NCBI GenBank assembly: GCA_030248135.1
Contig: JASANC010003119.1
Location: 124,001 to 188,000, forward strand
Direction of reading: 5' to 3'
DNA: 64,000 bases
Source: Theristus sp. LFF4_11
Lineage: Eukaryota > Nematoda > Chromadorea > Monhysterida > Xyalidae
Shown here: piece by piece, positions 11,863-24,249 of the stretch
Layout of the letters: each line of letters begins with the position of its first letter
Position numbering within the stretch: the stretch's first letter is position 1
The notes under the pieces: model-generated
Told to the model about the DNA's origin: nothing
What the model saw: only the letters and a program-made list of their open reading frames with translations
Databases searched by the model: none
Program-made: the position numbers and the translations under genes

Positions 11863-14800
11863 GGATCGAATCGCTGATTGATTATAATAACGACGCCGAC
11901 AATGCGGAATCTCAATGGCTATAAAAGTCTCACGTCCGTTGCAGTCGGAGATAAAAATGTTCGGGACACGATCGACGTGCCCATTTTTGCAAATCGTCGC
12001 CTCGCTGATTAGTTATCGTCCCACAATCTATCGATTAAAATTAGAAAATACCATAAAAACGGCTGTCAGCTGTCTGCTGGACGAGTTCATTCAACGGTCA
12101 ACCGGGCTCGGCTCGCCTGATGTAAATCATGGACTGAAAATGCGTGCTTCAAACATATCAAATATAAAAATATATATATTAAAATACAAACGGGGCACTT
12201 GGACATGTTTTTTCGGTTGCGGGACGGAGGAAGAACAGTGCAGGACAAGGGGTCTGTCTGTATCTGTGGCCTGTGGGGGGACGGGAGCGGAACGGGACAG
12301 TCCCGTCCGTCCCGTCCCGCATTTTGTTCCGCACTTTGCGAGACAGGCTGTCCCGTCTATCTATAGGCAGGCACTTTCGTTTTTGATCTGCTCATTATTT
12401 CTTTGACTCAAAACTGAAGTTGGACTGACTGGAGTTTAGCCAAAAAACCCAACATAACAAAAAAACAGAAAAAGAAAAGATTTCTTGTGTGCTTCTAAGC
12501 TAAGCTACCATTAAGCTATTGATTTATTTGAGAATTCAAATGTTGATAACAAAAGCATACAGTCACAGTGGTCTCGATTCAACTAAAATATACTGTGTTT
12601 CTGAGTTATATTTTGCAAGACCACATCTTGCAACACAATTATGGCAACAAACTGCTGCTGGAGACTATTGGTCTAATTTGATTTTAACGCAGTAACGGAA
12701 TTATATGGGCATAAAGCATATGTCATTGACATTGTCACCAACTGCGTCTCCATGACTACAAATAGGGCTTGCGCTGAGGAGGCTACTAGTCCAGCAGCAA
12801 TTGGAAACAAAACCGAATAGTGCATATGCAACAAAAAATCGTGATTTCATTTCTCATGAACTGTTTTTACAGGCAACTATGTACAATAAACATTGCTCGC
12901 TTTGATGATCACGGAAATGTTTTTGACAATGCTAAAGCCCATTATTTGAACGCAGAAAAAAATTGCGACGCCTGGCTTTGGTTGTTTGTACAAGACGCAG
13001 TAACGCACCAACAAAAAAACAGAGCTGATAAGACAAGCAATGCCGCACATAGCACAGCTTCAACCGGAAACAATCCATCACAAGCATGCCGCTTCATTTT
13101 ATTGCGGTCCAAATACGTTGAGAAACAAATGGTTTTTAAAAACCTAAATTGCAACTTTGATGGAGATCATGTCGCACAAAACGTCGTCTGAATGAATTCT
13201 CAACTGCCAGACGTGCATCTAGCAACGAGACGGATGGATTGTCAAAAGAGCTATGTTGTTTTTAACCGGGCATTGTTCAGCCAAGAACTAGGAACTTCGA
13301 ATTTTAGAAATTTCAATCTGGACGGGACCCGAGGCGTGCCGTATGGTGCACATGTGTACTTCTGAGCGGTGCCTAAAATTTAAAAAACAATTCCCGAAAC
13401 AAGAATGATTTGTCGTGAGTCGGGGCAGTTTTTTAAGTTGCAGCGGCGCCTCTCAAGGCAAAACCATTATTTTGTGCAACTGGCTTCGGTTTGATAGAAT
13501 CGCTTTGAGGTTGGCCTGGAAAACAGAAGGAATTAAGGAAAAAGCTTCATGCAACAAGACCTGACTATTCCACATAACATGTAACAAAAATTCAACAACT
13601 GAAAAAAATCATTGCAAGTTGCGGCCAGCGCGCGTGTTCTGTGCACAACTGAATCAACTTTACATCATGCGAAGCAAAATTTGTGCAGATTGTATAATAA
13701 AATTATGCGATGAGCAAACCAATGCAGACAAATTTAGACAGTGTGGGATGAACTAACAGGATGCAACGCAAGGCCATCGTTCTTAACTGTTTGAATAACG
13801 ATATTTTGCAAATTTGAGAAAAATCAGACACGATTGATCCCGTTTGAGAGTTTCCATGTGTATCAATTGATAAAAACAAAACGGTGTATGCACTGCACTG
13901 ATACGTGTACGTAACCAAGATGATAAAACTTCTAAAAAAGCTGTTTGTTAAAAAAAGCAGTAAGGATAACCAAGATGCGCATTAAAGGATCACTGATAAA
14001 ACATAACAACGTCTTCTCGGCATGATAAAAACAACATGAAGTAAAAAAACAACTTGATGCATTTTTTCGGTATTGCGATTCTGCCAAAGTTCAGAAGAAA
14101 AAATGTAAAAAACAACAGATGTTTGCCGAAGTTCAGTTTTTGGAAGGCAATTTGAACAAATTGTGTTGTCGGCAAAACAGAGTGTTCGTTTCCACAGGCT
14201 TTGTTGATAGCTTAACATTGAAATGATCAGGAGTGAAAGTGAGCGTTTGGCAGTTGGCTTTATGACACAAAAACCATAAAAAAACAACAACAAAATAAAC
14301 CACGAAAGCAGAATGAACGCAAACGCATGCCCGGTTGTACAACAGCAGCTGCAACATGTGGCTGTATGCAACGACAACAAGACAACTTTCAATTTTCTAT
14401 TTTACAACAAACACACGCAGCACACAAGTAAAACGTGTTGATTTCAGTGTTTCTGATGAAGGCTGATGATGACGCGCTTCGCGTTCTTTGAAAGCGAAAG
14501 CAGTTGTTCTTCCCTCATCATTTCTGGCACAGTGTTTTTTTCTTCAAAATACTGGTTGCATTGTGCTCGCCACTGTTCTCTCCGTCAGTCTCCACTTGTC
14601 TGCGCACTCAGTCGTTTGGCATTTAGGCTCAGTATAAATATCAAATTGAACGTATTTTGAGCGATGAGTTTTCAAGAGGATTTTTTTTGTTTTTCGCCCG
14701 GTTGAGATTTCAACAAGGGGCGTACGTTTTGAAACAACAGTGTGCAGGTTTAGATGTTACCTTTGAAAACAATTTTCCGCATTTTTTGCAAAAAAATCCA

Positions 14801-17800
14801 ACGAAATTGTACGAAATACGGAAATCAGATGCAGTGTTGCTTTTTATGTACTCCACTCCTGGACAATTTTATTCTGGTTACGTGTTGTTTTTGGCCTTGG
14901 TACTTTTTATGATCAATATCGGAAATATACGAACGAATTATAAAGAAGTTCTTATTGAATCTTTGATTAGTTTTTTGGATGCCCATAATGCTCAAGATGT
15001 TGGGCTTGGGCGCACTTTTCATGAAAATTTTGAAAGAGTTTTTTTCAAAGGAGTTACTGATCAATTGACATGGACACTGAAAACACTAAACTTCTTTTGG
15101 TGCATCATTTTGTTGTCACGAATCGGTTTCACTTTCTAGACACACACACAAACGTTTTTAGACAAAAAGATAAATAAGTTTGTGAAACTTGAGCAGAACA
15201 TCATAAAAAACGGCAACAGCGCCAAGTGCTGCCAACCAAACGATATCATGTTTGTGAAAAGCGCTGCCGCGAACGCATCGAATTTGTTTACCTTACCGCA
15301 CGGATACACTGTTTGTTTATGAGTTTTTGTACTCGATTATTCTCAGCAAGCTTGAACAAAATTCCAGACGAAAGTTGTATTGAATGCATTGAAAAACAAT
15401 TCATCTGTCGAAAGTTGAAGCGAAAGAAAAATCGCTCAAAAAGAAAAATTCTTCAACAAATTTGGAAACGCAGAACTTTGAAAAACACAAAAATCCACAT
15501 TCTACGGCCAATTTATTTAAGAAGCCACGGACGTTCGTCAGCACCATATTTTTGAAGTTGAAGTAAAAAACTGATATGACAACACAATCAAGCCACAATC
15601 GGGTGTAATTTTGAAAGCTACATTGTATATGTGTTATTATCGCATTTTCAATAGTCACTCAGAGTCAGCGCAATGGCCAATTGTGGAAAATCTGTGAAAA
15701 ACCGGTTTCACATGAATGACGTGCATGAAGCGACTGTTGCACGTAAAAAAAGACGAGCACCAACCAACACAAAAACTGCCGCAAAATCATCCCTGTTCTG
15801 CAGCTGAACGAAAACCTGCCACAGCACACCAGGCAGAATTTTATTTATGAGATTGAGGTGCAAGATTAAAAAAACGGCATTATTGCGGTCAAATATTGGC
15901 TTTATTCGAAAAACACGATAATAATTTCTGACATCAGAGATTGGCCGAGAAAGCCTATAAAAAGCGCATCAGAAAGCAAATGCGAGTTTGCTGAGATTAA
16001 AGTTGTCACCGGGGACGCGTGACCGTGCTGTGTGTTACGACTCTCGCTGAAACAGGCGTCAAGAGTGGCTGCGCACGCCTGCCGTGATTGCGTTTTGTGC
16101 CGGAAGGCGTCACCAAATACAGGCCTGCGTTGAATGTGCTGTGCGCGCATGTGCGTGCGATTTATGAGCTTACTCAAATGGAATCAAATTTGTTTTATTA
16201 TAACGGCCGATGTTTGATTTGCTCGAGCAGTATATCTATATTCCGAAGGCGTTCTAAATTGTAGGTACTCGTTTATTGCAAATAATTGATTCGAAAATCG
16301 CTAATGCCATTGAGAGTGCTCTATTTTTCACACTTTTTTTAAAATGCTCACCACAATTAGTTGAAACTCGGGTTAACAGCAAACATAAATGAAATAACAA
16401 CAACTGTAAAACTGTGTTTGACTTCAACCGTCATAAAAAGAGCGACGACAAGTTGAAGGTGTCGGATATTTTTGGGTAAATTAGCTGATGCTGTACGCAA
16501 CATGTGGACGGACGTGTACGCGCGTGCAGTTTGTCCAGCAGTGATTGACAGTCGCACAGCTTTGCTGCAGACGGGTGAACCGAAAATAATTCTGTTATCA
16601 GTGATCAACTGGAAAGGAAACTGCAAAGTCAGTGCGCGGCCGAGTTGATAACCACATTTGTTCTCCATAGTTGTTGTTGTTTTCAAAAACACAAAATACG
16701 GTAGTTCATTGTGTTAGTAAGTGAACAGTGCATGAACAGTTGATCAACGGAATATATGTACAAGTGTGTGGCTTGTTTACAGAAAACGTTCCAACGTTTG
16801 TCTGTTCAGTTTCTATCAATACAGTAACTAAAAATGTTCTGCAAAATGCTGTTTTGAACAACTGGAAGGAAACACCGAACATGGCTGCCAGAGGGTCGTT
16901 AGTGTCGTCACCAAGCCGCTTGAGCGGTTTCATCATAAGAGATGCCGTCAGAAATGAATGAACGTCAGGTTTGACAACCGCTGGCGTAGAATGAGCTGAG
17001 CAAACAACACACAACAGACAACCACCGCCGACTCTGTACAATAGCCGTCCCCAGCTTCGGTCGACATGTTTCCACAAGCATCGCTTGTTTCGGGTGAATC
17101 TGGTTGTTTTCGTCAGCAACAGATCTCTCCGCCTGTTTCTACTGACGGTGGAAAATTACGACCGTAAAATTGTATGTACAATATGTGGCGGTGCACATCT
17201 TTCTACATAATTCAACGTATTCCTAGCAATAGCTAACAAAATACATACAGCGCTAACGGCGCTTGCCCACGCACCATGGTTGGTTCGGCGTCAAAGTGTA
17301 CACCAAATTCGGTTGAAAAAAAGACGCCGGGATGAGCCAAATTTTAGAGAAGCACAACATTTGCGGTTTATCTGGATGATATAATTTTCATTCACCACTT
17401 CCTTGCTCCTTCCCCCCGCGCCTCGTTCCGGGGTCTCACGGCGAGTCCAGCCAAAAAATTTACCCCGCGTCTTTGCAGAAAGGAAGCGCACACGAAAATT
17501 TGAATTGAACGCCGCATTTTGCGTGTGTCAAGCGCCTTTTTATGAGCGCTGTAAATACTAGTGCGCAAAATTTACGACGCGAACCGACGCATTTTACGCT
17601 GCTGCACGTGCATGTCATCGCAATAAGATGCGTCAGGCTGAACAAAAACATTCTGAAAATCGTATTCGCTGGTGATTTGGAAGTGACAGTTTTCACGCTT
17701 TTCAAAACGTTTCAGATGCACACGGCTTCTCATGCATTCCAGTGTTCTTAAAAATAAGAATGAAAAGTGATGTGAGTTTGTGTGGGTGTGTGGGTGTACT

Positions 17801-18941
17801 GTACGGTGTTTTCCAAACCACAACGCACCAAACAATGGCCAAACTGACCAAACGATAAACCTACAAAAATTGAAACAGTCTCCGTTCCAAACGACTGAAA
17901 AATACAGAATGTCAAACTTGGGATGCCTTAAAAAGAATTTTAAAATAAATAAAGAGACACTTTGACGCAACACAAAGAAAAATGTCACATTTTTCGCCGC
18001 TGTGGCGTCGACTGAAAATCATGAAGTCGAGCAGGGAAAAAACAAATTGAACGGCCGCACTCAAAAAGCCACCACAAGGAAAACACAACAAAACCAACAA
18101 CACCAGAAGATGCAATGTTTCTCCAGTTCGTTTATTATTCTTTTCGGCGCTTGTTAGAGATGAAAACACCATGGAAATGCCTTGCATCTTGCTTGCACCA
18201 AGAAACAGAAGGAAATCAAGAAAAGCAACAGAGAAAAAAGGAACGAACAAGCAAGGAATGTTGTGTACTTTTTGGTGGAGTCAGTGATTGCGTGCGGTGA
18301 TTGCCCATCGAGAACAAAAAACTGTGTGCGCCCAAGAGAGACGGACAGACACAAATGTGCAAGGAGGCCGGAAATTATAATCTTGGAAACTCTGCCACGG
18401 CGCCCAGAACTCAGAGCGAATATTATTGTGAGAAGCGCAGTTCTGCAACGAATGATAGATGCCGCTGAGAAGTCAGCCTGCTCAGGGACTGTGCGCGTTT
18501 TCGGCGGGCACTCGCGGTGCCGGGAGACACTTATAAATTGAATGACAATGCTTTCATTGTTATTTGCAACGGTTTTCGGCGGTTCTTCAACGAAATTGAT
18601 TTTGGTTTATTTCATTTTCACACTCGCACAAAACATTGGTTACAATGGATTTATCGTTTACAGTTTTGAAAGGTCATGATAGAAAATTAAAAAAAACTGT
18701 GTGAGTAAAGCATACATACAATTGTGCTGCTTGCGTGTTGTCAGGTCACCGAAATTTGGCATGCACTAAAACCAGCCAATCAATCGATCAAAACCAGCCA
18801 AAGCAAACAAAAATCAAACTAAGATAAACGGAGCTACTAAAACAGCTGCAAGAACGCGTCCATTGTGTTATAAGAAGCGAGCGCGCTGTTCAGTAGCGCT
18901 GCTTCCTCAGTGGTGTTCGCGTGCAATTTAAGCGCAACCAA
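11863..18941. other. Long gene-poor interval
   Basis: About 7 kb of AT-rich DNA between the FAM20 promoter and the next gene. At 12270-12350 there are palindromic GGGACGGG/CCCGTCCC repeats. Open frames at 12820-13191, 14657-15139 and 18182-18541 (all +) are the longest; none has splice-supported neighbours or a domain I recognise. The frame at 14657 is treated separately. Confidence 0.5.
14657..15139 (+). CDS. Orphan open frame, 160 codons, doubtful
   Basis: An uninterrupted frame in AT-rich DNA. The predicted product has a hydrophobic stretch in the middle (FYSGYVLFLALVLFMINIG) and another near the C-terminus. The first codon in the frame is near 14657, but it follows a region without clear coding bias. 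Composition differs from the GC-rich exons of every confirmed gene here. It could be chance, a remnant of a mobile element, or a young gene. I do not recognise it. Confidence 0.2.
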   Translation: MSDEFSRGFFLFFARLRFQQGAYVLKQQCAGLDVTFENNFPHFLQKNPTKLYEIRKSDAVLLFMYSTPGQFYSGYVLFLALVLFMINIGNIRTNYKEVLIESLISFLDAHNAQDVGLGRTFHENFERVFFKGVTDQLTWTLKTLNFFWCIILLSRIGFTF

Positions 18942-19623
18942 TCATCCAGTGAACTCAGCATCGAACATGTCGTGCACGCCGTCGTTGCCGATCGCGTCGT
19001 CTTCCACCTCCTCCTTCTCCCTGCCGCCGATTGCGTAGTCGCGATAGAAGTCCCGCATCAGCACAGCCGCACAGCTGGCCGCAATCAACGACAACAGCAG
19101 CCCCATGAACAGCACCACAATCACCAGCAGTATGGTCATGTTGCCGGGGTGGATCTCCTCCTTGTACAGCGCCTGAATTTGAGAAACTGACGCGTAGAGC
19201 GCTGAAAACGGCTAGATTTCAGTCGTTTCTTTGTGCAGTGAACGGCAGACACGGTAATGATACCACGGAAGGATTCTCGTCAAACCGATGAGTCTACACA
19301 AGTGTGAAAGTACCGCTGTTGCTTGTGGAGGAAAGCACTCTGGCCTCGCGGTATCTGAGGGATTGCTCCGTGGTACACCACAACTTCGCACCGGCTTGAC
19401 GTACCTGATAGTCCTGTCCGGCCAGGTATGCTTCGATGGACATCTTGCGTAACGCTTCCAAATCAACTTCACGTGTGTTCGCAAGCACGACAGACACTGA
19501 AAACGATGAATACGGTTCAAAAAAGGATTAAAAGAATCAAGTCGAAGAGCAAAACGGCGAACCGATTGCAGCGAACGTTGTGACCACAGTGGTCACGGCC
19601 AGTGGAATCACTGTGGACAACAT
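18942..19623 (-). CDS. Small single-pass membrane protein, unknown family
   Basis: Three exons join in phase: 19623-19563, 19496-19405 and 19172-18942, giving 127 aa. The N-terminus looks like a cleavable signal sequence (MLSTVIPLAVTTVVTTFAAI). A short ectodomain follows (EVDLEALRKMSIEAYLAGQD, then HPGN), with a candidate glycosylation site NMT, then one membrane span (LLVIVVLFMGLLLSLIAASC) and an acidic cytoplasmic tail (EKEEVEDD). The layout, a short ectodomain, one span and a charged tail, is shared by KCNE-type channel subunits and many small regulators, but I see no diagnostic motif. Donor and acceptor sites are canonical. Confidence 0.7.
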
Positions 19624-20192
19624 CGTTCAGTTGTTCTAAGATCTGATGATCTTATTGCGCGAGTTGAATTTTTAAAATGAGTTATGAGCTATCCAGTATG
19701 AGCTCAGCGAAAAAAAGGGAATTCCAACTGCTACCAGCAGCAGTGCTGCACTTGTGTTATGAGATCAGTAAAGGATACGCCACTGTCACCAAGGATACCA
19801 AATCAATACTTTGGTCTTTGGACGTAATTCACGCTGAATTTGGTATTTGTTTATTGATTGGGCGTGTGTCTGCGTGTCTGAAAACCACGAAGGATACATA
19901 TCAATTGAATAATTGAAACAGTAGCGAAAGCACACCAACACCACACCACTAGGATATTTTTTTGTGAAAATCATGCCTGGTTGCCAAGCAAAATGATGTG
20001 TAGGGTTATTCCAAAGCAGAAAAATCTTGATTTCATCAACGAATCATTTGAATAGAAGCAAACGAGTAAAACTGAGTAGCATAAATTGTATCACAAGCGA
20101 TAACACACGAAATATGACTGCATCTGTATTTACACGCGTATTTTCAAAATCACTCGACAAACACTAATGAACTTGACCAGGGACAGCGCAGC
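19624..20192. other. Gap between the small membrane protein and CHMP6
   Basis: AT-rich, no exon supported. It probably holds the promoter of the 127-aa gene and the 3' UTR of CHMP6. Confidence 0.5.
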
Positions 20193-21940
20193 TCACGCAG
20201 GCACCATCTCTGCTTCCGCTCGCCGCTCGGTGCGTGGCTTTTTGACAACTGCACGTTCTTTTTCTGAAGAAAAGAAAAATTCAACTGCAGTCGAACTCTA
20301 AATTATAGGCTATCAGTTGATTGGTTGGTATTCACGTGATGCTTTCTGTGCAGGACAGACTGTACCTCCACATGAGTGCCTGCACAGAAGACATACATCA
20401 CGTGATCACCAACCAACCTGCTGATATTCGATAATTTGGGGTCCAGACTGTTTATTTGAACGTGTCAGCAGACGGAAGTGACGGACATGACGTCTTGCGC
20501 TTCAAAACACGCACTAATCTCGCACAGCAGTAGGGACGTTCAGTTTGGCTAATGCGTTCAAATGACAAAAAAAGTGAAGCACTATAACCGAACTGAAAGT
20601 CTCGTGACTGTGCTCTGTGCATGACGATCGGCAGTTTTGAAGCAAATAGCCTCAATACAATTAGTTGACATGTTTGAATAAATCGACCATACACAGTCAA
20701 AATTATACGACAGACTACACCTCTACAGCAATGCCTCCACAGAGAGCACCAACCAATCAGTTGATAGCTTATAAATTAGAATTCGACCGCGTTCATGTCG
20801 TTTTCTGACAAAAATTAAAAAAAGGCACGAAAGAAAAACTCGATCATACGTTTTTCAGGCAACTTGTCACTGGGCACCTCAGGCAATTCAGGCAGCGCTT
20901 CAGTCTCATTTTCAGGCGACTGCAGCAGCGCATCCAGCTCAGCCTCAACATCCGAAATGTCCGTGTCACTCAGTGCACCCGAGATTATTGAATCGATTTC
21001 CTGAAGTTGCATTTGAACTTGGTGTTGAAAATAACGCATCATTTAAGTGAATTAAAAGCAACTCAGTTAAAATTCAGTGTATTATGCAAACCAGAAGGTT
21101 AAGAATTTCTTCTGATGTTAAATAAACAGGATTTCAACCCGAACAAGAAAACAACAAAAGACTTGCATGTTGATACTCGACGGCTTCCCGAGTTTCATCC
21201 AATATCTTTTCGACGTCATCAACAGACATCAGCTGAAAATATGTGGTTTGCTTAAATTAAACTCAGCCTCAACATTGGCTTTTAATAGTACAAACATCAC
21301 TTCAGAAAAAAGAGCAACAAAACTGCATTGTTACCCTGTGCATCTGTTTCAGCGACTCATTGCCTTGTTTCAGGCTGTCAACGACGTTCACTTCAATTTG
21401 AGCAAATTCAATGTCATTCACCTGCAATGCACAGAATGTCAACTGAAATCTAGCTGGCCAAACGACACTCGATGAGCATAGGGTAAATTTGAAAAAAAAT
21501 CCTGTCCAATCAAGCCAAACACTGATCATGCCAACCATCTGTTCAATGTTGGTCATTTGTGCGATGGTTTTCTCGATCAACTTCTCTCGATATCGTTTCT
21601 TTTTCAGCAACAGCAAAGCGCGGCTGAAATTAAGAGTGTCACCACTTTCTCTTTCCAAAACACCACGAACAAAAAACACAAGACAACGGTCAGCCAACTC
21701 TTTCTGGTTCTTGCGTATCAGTTCTTTTGCGATTTCCCGTTCCCGTTCAAGGTTCGCCTCGACCTTCCGTTGATACTGCTTCAAGCGATCCCGCTGACTT
21801 TTCAATTCCTGCAAAAACACAATGAACATTCAGATGACAAAAGTTGCTTCGGCAAACAACGATCATAAACCAACCAAAACTGCTTCGTCCTGCGCCGTTA
21901 CACGCGATGGCGGTTTTTTCTTTGCAAACAGGCCACCCAT
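20193..21940 (-). CDS. CHMP6: ESCRT-III subunit CHMP6 (Vps20)
   Basis: Nucleates ESCRT-III filaments on endosomes downstream of ESCRT-II, for vesicle budding into multivesicular bodies. Seven exons: 21940-21875, 21808-21699, 21623-21536, 21421-21335, 21232-21167, 21000-20850 and 20263-20193, giving 212 aa against about 201 in human. The N-terminus is MGGLFAKKK, so Gly2 is placed for N-myristoylation as known for CHMP6. A basic helical core follows (SQRDRLKQYQRKVE, then LLLLKKKRYREKLIEKT), then IEFAQIEVNVV and the acidic tail with LPEVPSDKLPEK, the MIT-interacting type motif. The short last exon (KERAVVKKPRTERR...) was placed by phase and similarity. Exon 5 most likely ends at a GC donor (CAT|gcaagt); a GT alternative would insert about seven residues. 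Confidence 0.94.
20288..20450. mobile_element. Inverted-repeat element, CAGTCGAACTC family
   Basis: Begins CAGTCGAACTCTAAATTATAGG and ends in a degenerate inverted copy finishing CAGACTG. The inside has TTGATTGGTTGG and CACGTGATG, inverted on the other side. It lies just upstream of the last CHMP6 exon. A partial second copy lies at about 20700-20790. Confidence 0.7.
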
Positions 21941-22401
21941 ACTGAAGAATGGAACACTGCCAAAACGTTTTAAGAATTTAAAGATTTCTTGAACTCAAAA
22001 ACAGCAACAAAAACACGTCGTTTCGTGGGCTACATATACCCTTGTTCAGGTTAACAAATATAAATTCCACGTGTTTCACCAAACCTTTTATTCTCGGTAA
22101 TACGGATCGGAAGCTAACAGCGAAACGAAATCACTTCAAAATAAACGACATGAATCTTTAGAACCGGCTATCAATTCTAATAAAAACTAACAAATGTAAA
22201 AACACCAAAAACACTCATGCTGATTTGTTGTTTAAGTGGCATCAGCTGCCAAAAAATCAACATACTGAAATGATAATTTCACTTTCAAAAAAGCTAAATC
22301 ATGTTTCTGTACACTGCTTTGCTAAGTAATCCAAAAGCTCAAACCACCGGCACGCAAAACCACTAAATTACAGAAACAGCGAACTAAAACGGCACTCCTA
22401 A
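21941..22401. other. Gap between CHMP6 and ATP synthase g
   Basis: AT-rich intergenic DNA: CHMP6 promoter side and the 3' UTR of the ATP synthase gene. Nothing else seen. Confidence 0.5.
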
Positions 22402-23249
22402 TCAGTCGAGCGGATGTTTGTATTGCCACGGGATCACATATCCGTAGAAGTTCCAGCGGCCAATGCATTCGCCCACGAAAAACCAGCACGCAATCTCAAC
22501 GCCAACGAGTGTTTTCAGCGCAGCCTCCTGTGAAAATGCAGATTTTTAAGATTGGTCTGTTTGCGAATAGCGAATTCTGAACTGACACCGAGCTTGCAGT
22601 TTTATTTTTTTTTCTCGAAACACAAATTTGTGCGTGCAGTTAACCAAACCAACTCACTGCATTTCACCAACAAACACGTAAAAGCGTGGAAAACTGGATT
22701 AAGTTAGGCTTTGGCGGCATTGAATGACAGAAAAGCAGACTCTGCCGATTTTTACAAGCTTCCGAACCATGAATGAAGTCAAACGACAAAGGTGCTGTCT
22801 GCTGGACTGGAGCTCACCCTGACGGTCAGGTCACGCCATTTCTGCTGGCGAAAACTTTGGTAGAGTTGCTTAAAGTTTTGCTTGATCAGCGGCCAGTCGG
22901 CTGCGGTTGGTGGCGCCATCTCAGCGCGGTAATACTTCGTGAACTTCGTCCAGCGAGGCGGAATTTCACGCTGCACACCTGGAAATATTTTGCGAAGTGA
23001 TGTTTTCAAATGCAAAAAAGGTAGTGTGGTTTGCTATTCAGATCTACCTGACAGACAGTAACGCATTAGAGCTATAGAGATCGGGTGGGGGAGGGGGGGG
23101 AGGTGGACTTCGACTGACGACTCCATTCAGCACAGAAATTGAAAAGCGAAAAACGTTTGCAACAATAAGACAATAAAGCACAGAAAACCACACAAACCAA
23201 TTGCCAATCGCTCGCCCAGTTTCACAATCCCGGCGAGACGTGCCGCCAT
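22402..23249 (-). CDS. ATP5MG: Mitochondrial ATP synthase subunit g
   Basis: Membrane subunit of the F-O sector of mitochondrial ATP synthase, at the dimer interface that shapes cristae. Three exons join in phase: 23249-23198, 22978-22818 and 22527-22402, giving 112 aa, the usual size. An amphipathic N-terminus (MAARLAGIVKLGERLAIG) leads to IPPRWTKFTKYYRAEMAPP. A single C-terminal membrane helix follows (VEIACWFFVGECIGRW) with the GxxxG motif (GECIG) used in subunit g/e pairing. It ends YVIPWQYKHPLD. Intron 1 contains a G-rich run near 23085-23107. No cleavable presequence is needed in this family. Confidence 0.93.
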
Positions 23250-23448
23250 ATTTTACGTCGTCTTCCTTCCGGCTTCCACCAGTTAGGTTCTATGTTACTA
23301 TGTGGGGTTGTTAAACAAAAACAAAAATCGTCATTTTTGTTTTCTTGTTTTTTTAATTTTAATTTTTAATTTTCAAAAATCAAAGTTGTGCTAAATCAAC
23401 CAGGGAGCTAGAAGAAGCCAAATGCGAATTGTTGTTGTTTTTTTTAAT

Positions 23449-24249
23449 CAGTACCGAAGGCGAAAGCAAATTTTCGAGGGGGGGGCACGTGGGGGGGGTG
23501 CCGAAAATTTTTCAGTGGGGGGGTGTCAGTCATGGTACAGTGACACCCCCCCAGGCGTGGGCCATGGGGGGGGGGGTGCACTATTGTAGAAAAATTTCTG
23601 GGGGGTGCACACCCGATTTGTATACATACTTAAAAGTGATTTTTTTTGATTTCTGATCAGAGGTTGCTTGCAATGAGTCGTTGTAGGTTCCTAATCCTAA
23701 ACCTAATCCTAATCCTAAGCCAAGCCTTTTTGATAAGGTGAAAATGATCAATTTAGTTTTTGCATTTTTTTCTTTCCTGTGTTAAAGGGCAGGGGCCACC
23801 GCCACTGCACATGCACCTGTTTTAATAATGATGCATTACGTGAACACCCCCCCCCCACCCCACCCATGATATTTTTTCGCTTAAATTTTGAAGGAAAAAC
23901 GCTGCTGCAAAATCTTTGAAATTACAATGCAGAATATCAAGTTATCATATATTCAGCTTATATCATGGACTTTAGAGACAAAAAATCATGATTTTTGAGC
24001 AAAAGTTCATGATTTTTGGGTGGTTCGAGAAAATTTTTGGGGGTGTCACTGTAACTTAGGTCCATGTAGGGGGGGGTGGGGGCCGGGGGGGGGTGTCTGG
24101 CAAATTTCGAGGGGGGGTGTGGATGGTCCAGTGTCAGTTTTTTTTGGGGGGTGGGTGTCGCGTGACCCCCCCAGCCCCCCCACGCGGAGGTCTCTGGTGC
24201 TCTGGGGGGGTGTACCTTCCCCCCCCACCCCCCCTCGTCTTCGGTACTG
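23449..24249. mobile_element. G/C-homopolymer transposon, copy 1 (complete)
   Basis: An 801-bp element with inverted ends CAGTACCGAAGGCGAAAG and CGTCTTCGGTACTG. It is flanked by an exact 8-bp target-site duplication TTTTTAAT (23441-23448, 24250-24257). The body is made of alternating runs of G and of C up to about ten long, separated by short AT-rich spacers such as AAATTTTC. No open frame resembles a transposase; the short proline- and glycine-rich frames are translations of the homopolymers. Ends and 8-bp duplication fit a non-autonomous hAT-type element. Confidence 0.88.

Noticed and set aside
12270..12360. GGGACGGG palindromes as a structural RNA gene
   Set aside because: Short degenerate repeats without a fold I can match to a known RNA; more likely a transposon remnant.
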